DNA of 64,000 bases from Nitzschia sp. DOCU1 (taxonomy: Eukaryota; Bacillariophyta; Bacillariophyceae; Bacillariales; Bacillariaceae), in NCBI GenBank assembly GCA_951394045.1, contig OX595991.1, positions 2,728,001 to 2,792,000 on the forward strand, given 5' to 3'. A model generated the notes under the pieces. It searched no databases. It was not told where the DNA came from and saw nothing but the letters and a program-made list of their open reading frames with translations. This document shows, in pieces, positions 20,630 through 32,270 of this stretch (positions within the stretch are counted from its first letter, which is position 1; every line of letters begins with the position of its first letter). The position numbers and the translations under genes are program-made.

Positions 20630-23600
20630 TTAGAGCACGGGGCTCTTAGGGACTTTTGTGGTATCAAACCTGGGCTTGACAGTCGACGTCACTGGTGGTG
20701 ATAGAAATGGCCCACTGCTGACGACCCTACGATTACTCGTTGCCCGTTGCGCCGGGCTTCCGATTGTGCGCCGGGGTGAAAGCACTACGCTGGACTGCAA
20801 CGCTCCAAGCTCGCCATGTGGATGCATCCCGGTAACCCGCTGTTGCACCAGAGTGCTAGTTCTTCGCATCATGGCGCCCATTTGTCCAGCTGGAGGATGG
20901 TAAGTGGATGTGCGACGAGCCATAGCACCAGGTTGGTGATGTAATCTAGCAGAAACTTCATCACTCGTTTTTAGTGACACCTCGCCACGATGCGAGCCAC
21001 GCAATGAGCCACGATATGAATCGAACTCGCCATCGTCGTGCAAGGATGCTTGATCTTCGTCAAACTCTACCGGTACCACAACAGCGGGCTCAGCAGTGAT
21101 CAGCGTCGACTGATCTCCGGCGATACACACAGGGACGTACGCAGCCTTATGGCAGTCTACCAAAAATCTTCGGAATTCTTCTCGTTTCTCTTGTGAGGTC
21201 TCTACGTTTGTATCCCATCCATCCTATATGTTCGTCGTGCATACGCAAAAGAGTCAGGAAACAATTTCACATTTTGACGTTTTCAGGGACTGATAAAAAC
21301 GCACCAATAGGGAAGTCTGCAGTAGGGCTGCGTCGCTGAAGGCCCTGAGGAAGCGCCTGCGAACAAAATATCGGAACCAAATCGTTGGTATGATGGGGCA
21401 AAATGCTACAATTGCCGGCCCGATGGCCCGCTTGAGGGTCATCATTGCCATTAGGAGAATCTGGCCTACCACCATGCCACTGATGCAGATATCGAAAATG
21501 AAGGGGAAGCGGCCTCCACCGATGTCGAACTTTGGACGGTACAAAAAGATCATTGTCCACCTTAGCATAGGTGTACAGAACAGAAAGTACGAGAATGCAG
21601 CAGGGGCAATCAAGGGTGAAGCTGGCGCAAGTGCAAAAACGCAAAGCATGACCACCCCTGAATCGACGTAGATACGGTACGGCACCGGTCCTCCGGCCCC
21701 TGTGCAACAAAATGACTAAGAATTCGCGACAAGGATTACATCACTCTTGCTGTCAACACAACGTACCTCCACCTCGTACCGTACGAGCACAACACTTGAG
21801 GCCAAGGCACGAAAAGATAAAAGTGTTTAGCTGCAGCAGATATTGCGTTGGCAGAACTGCGAATACCCTCACGATCATCCACTTAATGGCGTGAACAAAA
21901 TGTAAGATAACTCGAGGATAACGCATGAAGAAAACTACCGCGTTTTACGTACGTTGAGCCAGGTTGCAGAAACCTGTGTAGGAATGGTAGATGCGGTCCT
22001 TTCGATCACTCCCTGAAGCTCGGCGCCAAGATTGAGCCCTTCATCTAGCCCATTTACAATGGCGGTCGAAAATGACGTTCCAGTGAACGCTGACAATAGC
22101 ATAAACCACCAAAAATAGTGCAATGCGCTATTTTCTGTGATTTGACATAGTGAGCGCATATGAAATATGGAATTTGATGGCCCAAACCGTCTTACCTGCA
22201 GTTACCGAGCTGGTAGCATTGCTACCGAAGTTCGCAATAATCTTAAACATCGGTGGGCACACGCTGGTGATGGGTTCGGTGTGAGATATTTCTTTTGAAC
22301 AGAGAAACTGGTGCCAAAAGTTGTGGTTTTCTACACTTACGCAAAGAAAGCCGTCCACACAAGAGCAGGAATGAATCCAGAGAAGATGTTTGAGAGGAAA
22401 GCGCTGTTTTCTTGCAATTGCAAAATGTCCGGGAAAATTCTGGCTAAACTTTCCGGGGATACCAGCTGTTGAGCAGCACTTTGCGAACAAAGACAAGCAA
22501 TGAATGAGTTGTCAGCATTCAGCTGATGTGTTCACTCGACGAGCGAAACTATTTACTCACACCAATGGGATCGTGTAGAAAAAGTAAATGCAAGCTAAGG
22601 CTGCCAAGGCACTGGAAGTGAAGAGTAAGTGATCCGCGATTGTCGGACACAAAAAGGCAACGTCTCGGCACTTACATGGTGTGTCGAATAAGTTTTTGTT
22701 TGTCACTAATACTCAAAGTGACCGGACGCACGCAGCCTCGGAATGACGAAATGTTGCAAGTGGGTGCATCGGCCAAAGGAGGAGAAGGAATTTCCGATAC
22801 AGTAATCCAACGATCGTGTCCTCTTGAATCCGTTAGGCAATGCCTTGCGGCGACGGCTGCTTGCCTTGAAGTGAACGTGACGACGGCATAAGAAGAATCT
22901 CGGACTAAATCATCGATGATCTCGGGTGGCTTCATGCGCAGTTTATACGAAGTGTACGCTGACGAGATTTTCTTTCGAATGGCACGGACGATACCTGCAA
23001 AGGTAGGAACTCGCCACTGGCCACTTGAGACCAAGCGTTGTTTCGTTTCGTAGTGCACATTCTTGTCACGAGAAGATTCTTGCACGATTGCCAACACGCG
23101 AGTCCATTTGTCTTCAATGTCAATGTGATCTTGATGAGACGAATTTTCGCCTGCTACATCTCTGTGCCGTAGTCCAGCCTTCTCCTCGAAATCGAAAGCA
23201 ATCCTCAAGTTATCTTCAACCTGATGAGACGAAATCGAGCGATGCGACGCTCCCAAGGGCTCCGCAACTATACCATATGCTCGAGCAGTCGTATTTATTG
23301 CTTCCATATCAAAGGAGTCATCATCGCTCGCTTCGCTTTCACTGGCTTCGTTTGCACGTGGCACCTTCATCGTTGTCGGCGCAGGAGATGTAGATTGGGT
23401 GTCGAGTGGCTGTCGGGCGGGGGCTCTAGTATTGCTCTTTAGAGGCGTTTCCTGTTTGAAATCGTGAGAATCACCGTCATATGGTCCCTGTTTTTCGGCT
23501 TGTACTCTTTCTCGGGCGGCGTTACCGGTGCAATATTCCCGAACCCTTTGAGGCCGCCTCGGAGTTTCATCAGTGCCCCCCGGCTGCGCCGTAGAGTCAG

Positions 23601-26421
23601 TGGCAATCCTCGTCTCCAAAGAACTCGACTGGGGTCCCATAATTGACTCAGATCGTGGCCTGTCGCCACTCTCGTCGACACTTTGCATGCTATTCAATCG
23701 TTCTCGAAGCCTTTGCTTGCGTTCCTTATCTCTTTCTAGTCGAGACCAGATCGAGTCTGTTTTATCTGCAGACCCACCACTGGATTCATTAGCCGTCCCC
23801 TTTGCGTCATCCTGGGATTGAGTACCTGCTGGGTCATCAGCAGCCCAGCTCGTGTCGAGAAGGTCGACATCATCGGAGCTAAGGGTTCTTTTCAGCGGCT
23901 TTGGAGATGAATTCTGAGGACCCTTGTCGGTTCGAAGCGATGCTTGCATCGTCAGGATGTCGGCGTCGCCAGAGCTTCTCGTTCTTTTCGGTGCAGAGCG
24001 ACTCAATTGATGGCTATGTATGCCGTGCATAGATGCACCAAGAGATGATTTCCCACGGCTTGGCGCAGTCGATCGCGTCCGAGAAGAATGCTGCGAACGA
24101 GCATGAATGGACATCGTTTTCTGCTCCATCCACAAGCCAGCCTCTAGGCCCAAATCAGAGGGAAGGCGAGCGTTTGCGATATTTGCTTTCGATGTTTTCT
24201 TCCTTCTTGACAGTCTGTCAAGGCTGTCCGACGACGAACTTCTTGCAAGGCCAGTCATTTTCATCACAGATTTCCCGACGTCCCCAACACTTTCCATCAC
24301 ACTACGACGTCTAGACTCGCCCGACTCACAGGAAACTCCGGACCTGGTGCTATGCGTAGAACCGGAAGCCAAAGAATCGGAACGTCTACTGCGCGCCCTG
24401 CTGTGGCTGCTAGTCAGGCGAGTTGATGGACTTGGAGGGGCTACATCGGAACCCTTCAGCTGCATCTGATAAACTGACCCGCTATCATTGCCGTTGAAGC
24501 TTTCATCATCGTCCAACTCCGATGCAAAAGATCCAAAAGATGCAGACTCATTGGACGAACGACGCTGGGGCCGACTTGCGGAAGCAGACCGTCCGTTGAA
24601 AGTGCTTCGTATTGGCGTTGCTGGGCTGCCTGAAGATCGTCCCTCCTCTTCATCGAAGCTTGTGGAAACAGTCTGAGTGGTCTCGCGTGAAGGATTAAGG
24701 GTAGAACTCTGTGTACCCTTCGTGCTGGCATTCTGCATAATGGCATGGAGGTCCTCCTCTGACAAGTCGTCGGAATCCAATTCAGAATCTTCGGCAATTC
24801 GTTCTTGAGCTTCCCGAAGTGCGGCGTTCGCCTCATGAACTTGCTCAACTGCAACCCTTTCCATGAGCAGGAGTTCCTCAAACGTTGCTTTCAAAACCCG
24901 CTCTTCGTGCCATCCGTAGGGTGCCAAGTTGGCAGCCCCCAGAGCGAATTCTCGACTATAGGCAGCAGTCTGCTCAGGTCCGAAATCCAATGCACACAAA
25001 AGTCGACTTTCGACTTGCAAGTCGTCTGTGGAACCTAAGACTTCTTGGTAGTATTCCTTCTTTGCATCTGACTGCTCATAGACTTTCTGTTTCTTGGGAT
25101 CCAACAGCGCCGGCGCAGCAGGCGGCAGCGACTGCTCCTGAGGGTGTGCTACGCCTCCGCCCCCCTGCTCGATATCAAAGGGTTTCTTAGCGGGAGTGGC
25201 AGCAGCTGACGCACGGGCCTCCTTCTTTTTTCGCTTTGCGATCTCACGGCGAATAAATCGTAGCCTGCGCAGTTTACCTGCAACTCGGTACCATTGATTC
25301 CACGCCTCTGTCAAATGTTCCGCGGAAGGCAGAATGGTGACGGCGGCAATACTGGAACTGAATCCTGGCTGATTGGGTACACAATGGTCGAAAAAGGCGG
25401 TTGTGACAGAAAGTTGCCAGTCGATACTTTGTTTCCGAGAAAAAACGGCCTCCACTTCTTCCTGATCCACTACTTCCGTCGGGAGTGAAGGCAGGCCACC
25501 CACTAAAACACTGTAAAGTTCAATGTTCGGGACTGTGTCTCGCTGTTCAGGGTGCGGGATCCATGGTTTTCTATCCGTCAAGTAAGATTCATCTTCTTGT
25601 GGAAGTGGTGTCGCACTCGATGTATGCTGAGCGGAATTTCGTCGTTCAACCTTTTCTCGTTCCACTCTCAGCAGCGTTTGCTCCAGCTCTTCGTTCCGAT
25701 CCTTCCAATGATCAGCTTCCAAATAATACACACGTCGCATGGCAAGGACATCACCCCACTCCAACTTTAACTCTCGAAGCGCGTACGAAGTGACGATCCA
25801 CGTGACAAAGACAACCGCATATAATCGAGCCAGGTCCCCGCTATGGGTAGGAAGAAACCAATTTGCTACGACGTCCCAAAAGGTTTCAGGCTGTATTGCT
25901 GGTTCCAATGTAGGTATATTTGCCAGTGTCAGTCGTTGGTAGTCGGTCAAGTTGTAATTGTCTCCTTGGCATTCTTCCGAGTCGAGGTCACCGGAGAGTC
26001 TCGAACAACGCGATGTTGCGTACACTGGAAGGATGACCACCAGATACAAAAAAGTCGCTAGCGTACAAACTCGTAAACACAGGTGATGAAACCGCAACAA
26101 GACAATTCCATCCAAATTGACTTTCAGGAGAGCCCCCGAAAGTCCTCCATCTCTGGTTCCGGTTCCCGGAACTCCTCTCAACATTGTATCATACGTCAGA
26201 CGCATGACCCATAAGATCCATCCGAGAGCCGGATGACCCCGATCTTGACTGGGATGCTTGTAGGGGTTGGGATTGTAAATGACCGTGGGAGGCCGAGCTG
26301 TGCATCGAGCCGCGACAAAGGTATTTTGGCTCTTGACGGCGCATCCAAAGGCCACCATGGTGACAGCAAAGACACCGACGCTACCGGCCAGATTGAAGGA
26401 AATAGCTGCTAACGTCGTCAT
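20630..26421 (-). CDS. OSCA/CSC1-like mechanosensitive cation channel with giant cytosolic insert
   Basis: Eight exons in transcript order: 26421-22676, 22611-22561, 22478-22341, 22263-22196, 22134-21953, 21881-21767, 21699-21305, 21223-20630. The introns are 61-82 bp, all GT-AG and in phase, giving 1762 aa. The long frame begins at TTG, so I use the ATG at 26421. Early membrane segments at about residues 9-30, 115-135 and 197-215 match RSN1_TM. A PHM7-type cytosolic domain begins at about 299 (IELYSVLVGGLPS) and resumes at about 1177 (SYAVVTFTSRQAAVAARHCL). Between them lie about 780 residues of Ser/Arg/Glu-rich low complexity. The later exons supply the 7TM pore region, for example ALHYFWWFMLLSAFTGTSF and VVMLCVFALAPASPLIAP. 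Known family members are calcium-permeable, stretch- or osmolarity-gated channels of about 700-850 aa. Confidence 0.82.
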
Positions 26422-27402
26422 GATGAAGCAAACGTATTGATATGAATGTATATAAAAAGGCTCGACCAACCTCGAAAGTTCTCGAGGCCCTTGATGATGA
26501 TTCCAGCTCGGCGAAGCAGTCGTCGAGTTGTTGCCTGGATACGAAGCGTTGCGGCTTGAGTTACCTGCTTATTCTGGCACAGAATATCATAAGCGTATTT
26601 CCTTTATCGTCACCAATACAGGCACGGTGCTCGAAATTAACAGTTTGTTGTGGTAATAGACACTAGTTTCGGTAATACCTGGTATGATGATAAGCAAGGG
26701 ATAGACAGGAAGGTTTTTGGAAGCGAGAAAGGTCGGTACAATACGAGGAAGAGAAACGCCACAGCAAAAGAGAGCGAGACTTTTGCGAGGCAATCACACC
26801 TCTCTATCCATTGAGAGGATCTCTCGCTCGAAGAGTCACAAACACGGTCCGCTCGCTCGCAGGAATCAATGTCCGTCATGCGCACGCATATGTGCCTCAA
26901 TCATGTCGTGGGCACATACTTGGTCATGCTCGGAGAAATTTTCTGTTAATTGACTATTTTAGGCGCGAAACCATTCGTCCTTCCTGGTGGTGGCGGGCGG
27001 CGGGCGGACCTAACATTTCCGATTCAAATGACCTTTTGCCATTCGCAGCCTCAAGCTATTGATGTAGAGGACGATAATGGCAGGATATGTTGTGTTTTTT
27101 GGTGGATTGCAACCAACTCCAGTAGCAGCACTATTTCGTGAACGGTGATAGAGAGCAATCAATTTGGATTGTTGTCTGATGGATTGGGGCGGGGCCGACT
27201 ACTAGCTAGAGAAAGTTGAAGCCAACACACCACGGGGAAAGGTCACCATGTTTAGCTGTATTACTGCTAGAAACTATGGTGGTGGGGAAAGGAACGAACG
27301 ATTTACTCATATTCAGTTTATGTAAATTACAAGGAAATTTTGGCCATGCCAAGCATTATACAAGTATGAATCACAAAGCAGCGCTGGTAGCCCGGCAACA
27401 CG
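26422..27402. other. Upstream region of the channel gene, no gene seen
   Basis: Lies between two minus-strand genes, so it should hold the 3' UTR of the PEPCK-like gene and the promoter of the channel gene. Only short, unconvincing frames. Another ATACCTGGTAT near-palindrome lies around 26675. Confidence 0.5.
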
Positions 27403-30400
27403 TTATGCCTTGACGTCTGCAGCACCGACCATTTCATATCCATCGTGGATAGGATCCGCTCCAAGAGTTCCGACCAAGGATTCTACGTAGGCGTCGCTTC
27501 CGACATATTTTAGTTCCTCTCGAGCCTCGACAAGGCGAGCTTCGACATTCAGGCGCTTGGCCTCAATTTCATATCCTGGTCGTTGCAAAAAGTCTTCCAA
27601 GTACGCAACATTCTTCTTCCACAAGGCAACCTCGCGACTTTGCTTCTTGAGCAGGCGTTGACGGTACCAGTTGCTCTTGATCAAGGATTCGCGAGTGAAC
27701 ATGGCTCGGATCTCGGGATCGTCGATCTTTTTGCCGTTGTAGTGGCCGTAGGCCATGACATGAAGGACGGCACGAAGAGGTGGGCATGCATCCTCAATGA
27801 TACCGTCCTCAAAATACATCAGCGCCGACTTTTGCATTGCTTGAGCAATGTTCTCAATACCATCGACAAAGATATCCATGCCTTGGATCTCAGGCTTCAG
27901 CATTTCTTCGGTAAAGACCCCAGAAGGATTGTCAAAGATGCGGCAGAAGAAGTCGTGAACAAACTTTTTGGTGATGCGATATCCCAAACGAGAGGCAGGA
28001 ATCTCGCGGCCTTCATATTCAAAGTCCTTGATCGGCTCAAGGAATCCGTTCTCGATCAAATAAGCAGGATCGCGTTCTTTAGGAGTCATTCGGCACCACA
28101 ATTCAGGGACAAGCAAAGAAATATCGTGATCGACCTTATAGTCCGGGCCGATGTATCCCGCTGCCGACGAAAAGCCACCGTATTGGGTCAAAATCATTGA
28201 AACCAACATGTTGTTCAAATCTGCAGTAGCTCCAATGGCGTTGAAAGGTCCCTTCGACAAGGCGCCTTCGGAACCAGCTCCGGTAGTGCTGGGACTCTTT
28301 CCAGTGACACAACAAATGAAGTCCATGAAGAGTTCAGGCAATTCCTGGTAATGGAGGGGATTGTACACGCAAAGCGGGCGAATCTTTGCTCCGTTGAGCT
28401 CATCGGGAGGGTTGTTTCGGCGTCCGCTCAACACTCCAGCGACTGGGAAAACACAGGCTTGGTCGACAGACAAGCGACGGTACAAGCGCGCGCCGAGCTC
28501 GGCCAAGTACTTGTCCTTGGGCTTGGTTTTGTCAGGACGAACCTGCAAGTAACGGGGATTCTTCGTGGGCTTTCCGTCCACTAGGCGGGGCTTGGCGCTG
28601 CAGACTGCCATTCCTTCGCCTTCGGTTGCTTCCATCATATGTTGCTTCATTGGCTCGGTAAAGAGGTCATAGAAGTAGAGCTCCTCCGTCAAGTTCTTCA
28701 TTTCCTCGCCTCGCTTAATCGGCTGGAAGTTAGAGCTGTAAACAACGGACAGGAAAAGGCATAAGATGATGTGACGCCAACCCAAATAACCCAAATAAAA
28801 CTTCCAAGGAACTTACCAAAACAATCCGGGTTCAGTGAAATCAATCTCCGTCTGCTTGTCGAATCCGGGGATGATCGCATCGTCGGGACGCTGGAAGAGA
28901 CGCCATTCGCAGTTCTCCGAAATCTTGAGCGATGGGTATCGCGAGTAGTCAGCTGGAAGGCCAATGATTTGTTCACGAGGGACCACCACACTGGCGGTAA
29001 TGTCATCCTCCATCTGGACCTTGGCAGCGGGGTGGAAATCTTGTCGCATCTTGTAGTTTCTCCAAGTTCCATTCTTTCGAGTTCCAACGCGCAAGTAAGA
29101 ACCAACCAACTGGCGACCTGCAAACTTCAGTTCATGCCCCGGGGCTCCATTGGTAATGTCCACAGTGAAGTGGGATTTCCAATCGTCACCCATTGCGGTG
29201 CGGTAGTTGCTCTTGATGCAGAAGACAATGGCCAAAATGTGGTTCGGGATCGACTTGACAAAGTCATTGTGTTCGTCCGTATAAATTTCGTCCGGAGTCA
29301 AAAGCTTGATGATACTTCCCAAAGTCCTGTCCTTCGACAAGATGGGTCGGGACGGATCGCTGTGTCCTTCCCTGAACTCTGGCTTGAGACAGTTGCTATA
29401 GTCGCGATTGAATATCTTGGCAACTTCCGCCATGTCTGCTTCGTAGTCTCCAATGAACAGGGGACCATGGATGACAGCGTCCGTCAATGACTTGGAAATC
29501 TCACTCTTGCCACCACCACTGACCGTCGATGGCTTGTGGCAGAAGGTCGGTTCGGCCAAAGTTCCGATCAAACGCCACTTGGGAACCGTCGGGTGTCGGT
29601 TAACATTCACTTTGTATCCGGACGGGTGGACGTATGTGTGATTCGGCTTGAGGCGCAACGTCTGCACCGTGTTAGTCTTGCGGTTGGTAAAGGTTGCCGA
29701 TTGGGTAAGAACGTCAATCATCATGTCTTCCGGCAAGATGTGGATATCCGGATAGCGCTTGTCGGTGGCATATCCTTCCGGATGCAAAACAACCGAATCT
29801 CCAAGAAGCTTGATAGCCTCCTCGAATTTATAGGTGTTGGTAGGAGCCTCCTTGGGCACAATCGTACGCATGTACCTTGGATTGGCAACGAACTTGTCTC
29901 CCAAGTTGGTTGACTTGAAGGCAAGGGCACCTCCAGCGTGCTGGAGATGTAAGAAGAAAAGAACAAATGAGTATTTGAATGTCGAATGGAAACAAGTGGA
30001 AAGGAAGCAATGCTGTCGAACGAATAGCTCACCTCTTCTTCCGCCAATCCTGTAATATTGGCGGTCAATCCAATTTGGGTCTTCACTTCCTTTTTGCAGT
30101 ATCCGAAATAGTTATCGGCAAGAATGGTGACCATGATTCCACGCTCGTCGCGGCATGTGATTTTGAATGGCTTGCCACCATTGTAAAGCTCGTCAGGATC
30201 GGTCCAGCACATGCCAGTGGCCTTTTGGTTGTCGGTGGCATCGGCAATGTTTGGAAGACCCAAGTCTTTCTTCAGGCACTGACGAAGGTGGGGCGCCAAG
30301 ATGACGCATCCAGTAGTACCAGTCCAGTGGGCCGTATCGAGTCCAGCGTCGTTTTCGGGGAGAGAGGGGTCTCCTCCGTTTCCAAAAATGGATTCGACGA

Positions 30401-31239
30401 AATCAAGGTTGGCAACGCATCCTCCTGGAACAAAGAATCGGACTTCCAGTCGCTTTTCGGCACTGACTCCGGGCACTTCGGGACAAGCCAGGGGACGCAA
30501 GTGCAGTGAAACCATAGTTTCTGCGGGCTTTTCCCAGTTGGCAGTGTATGGCAGTGTATTCAATTCCTGTGTAGGCTGGAGGGCAGCCTTCAAAAGCCTC
30601 TGGTAGGCAATCAAGGGCACTTTGATTTTGTCGGCGGGTACTGGCAGACCATAGTCAGCAACTAAAGGAGACACATGCGTGAAACAGAAGATGAAAGTGT
30701 GAGTTGAGGGGCACAAAAGACGAGCACGATCAATACCGATAACCGACAGCAGTAAACGTACCATGAAAGACTCCCTTGGTAGTGCGCTTGTCGTTAATGG
30801 GGTTATGCAACACTCCATTCTTTGCCAATCTGTAGGAATCGATTTCACTATTGTGGAACTCATTGGCGCCTTGGGGAAAGGAAAGTTCCCTCGCCAAGCC
30901 GTAACGATCAACAGCCAAGGTCTGCTGAGGCAGCTGGGGGATATCTTTGTCGCCGGTATCCTTGAAAACGTCGTTCAAATAAGCTTGAATGCGTTGATCA
31001 ATAGGGGGACGGTAGTGCTCCAATAGACGGCTCTGTTCTCTGTAGACACGGAAGAGATCCGAAGCCACGTCCAAGATCTCGTCTTTGGCGTTGTCGGCAC
31101 TTTCAAAGCCTTGGGCTGCCAATTTGACGGCGATGACGCGTTGCAACACTGTAGGATCGACAACAGTGGCTTGGCCGCCTTCTTCATTCAATCCAACGTA
31201 CTGACCGAGGTCATGCTTTTTGGATGGGGCGACCACCAT
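27403..31239 (-). CDS. Probable diphosphate-dependent PEP carboxykinase (PPi-PEPCK)
   Basis: Four exons in transcript order: 31239-30762, 30661-30033, 29940-28817, 28735-27403. The introns are 100, 92 and 81 bp, all GT-AG, and the joined frame gives 1187 aa. No signal peptide or transit motif, so probably cytosolic. A phosphate-binding loop SGGGKSEISKS is at about 510-520. Other conserved-looking blocks are FVPGGCVANLDFVES, GLTANITGLAEEE, GGALAFKSTNLGDK, CVTGKSPSTTGAGSEGALSK and CRMTPKERDP. The size and the GGGKSEISKS loop fit the roughly 1150-residue PPi-type PEPCK of Entamoeba and Propionibacterium, which interconverts PEP, CO2 and phosphate with oxaloacetate and PPi. It is unlike ATP- or GTP-PEPCK (500-650 aa). 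The assignment is from memory of the family. It is divergent from the TPR protein at 32271. Confidence 0.6.
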
Positions 31240-32270
31240 GTTCCTGAGTGTGGTTTGTAGATATTGTTTCTTTTGTGAAGAGGATTTAATTTGTGAGTCC
31301 AGAAAAGCTCGCTCCGACGACGACGACTCAAGAACTCATTTGTGTGGTCGGATGCCCTATTGGAAATGTGTTCGCATCCATCAAGATCTTCGTTTCTTCC
31401 TCCGGTTAACCCGCACTTTGGTGAAGGTTCTCGTTCCTCGTGGCCGCCCGGCGCGTGTGACGTAGAAACTGTACTACTATTTTGCTAGAAGATCTTTGCG
31501 GCGGGGTTCGCATTCGAGTTTCCAGAAATCTATTTATCATTGGAGCACGTGGTTCACCATGGCAACGAATGGCCGAGGAATGCCTTCTTCACAAGCAAGA
31601 AAGTACGGTAGAGGTGAAGGTTCTCCGCATCGGCAGCCGCTAAATGCGACTGGGATTTGGGCGAAAAAGCAACTTCCACAATCGCGAAGTATTATATTAA
31701 TAGTGATTTCCTAACCTTATTCCAACCGCACGGATGTTTAGAGTGGCCGCAGGAAAGAGGAGAGCACTTCTTGTAGATCTCATCTTTCCTGTCTCACTCG
31801 TGTGGTTCGGTTTGTAACATAGCGGACAAGCGAAGCATGACTACCGATACTATCTACCGTACCCGCTATGGTGTTGTTGGGCGACCCGGCACCCGAAGTC
31901 ATGTTTTGCGAAGGGGGCCCGATAGCCCTTCGTTCAGTCTTTGAGAGTCGGCCGTGCGATCGGACGCAGTGCAGACAAATGACTGGAAGATGACGCCATC
32001 AACGGTCATCCTCCCAAACGAGGAAGGCAAGATCGGGTCTCAAATGTGTTTCGCGCGATTTTTGTTGCGACCCCCAAATGACAAGCAACGGCTCTCGTTG
32101 GAGGGATATTCTTCGAAAATTACCTTAATTGTCGACCAATCGAATCGTTTTTCGGCAACCGTTCTCATCTTTCGCTGTCCTTGACAACCACAAGACTAAC
32201 AAAGTCATTAGCTTTCGATTCCTGTTTTCCCTTTATCCTGGCTATCGATAATAATAATAATACATTAAGC
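31240..32270. other. Divergent promoter region, no gene seen
   Basis: About 1 kb between the ATGs of the PEPCK-like gene and the TPR protein. Short plus-strand frames (31220-31465, 31954-32184) have no support. Confidence 0.5.
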
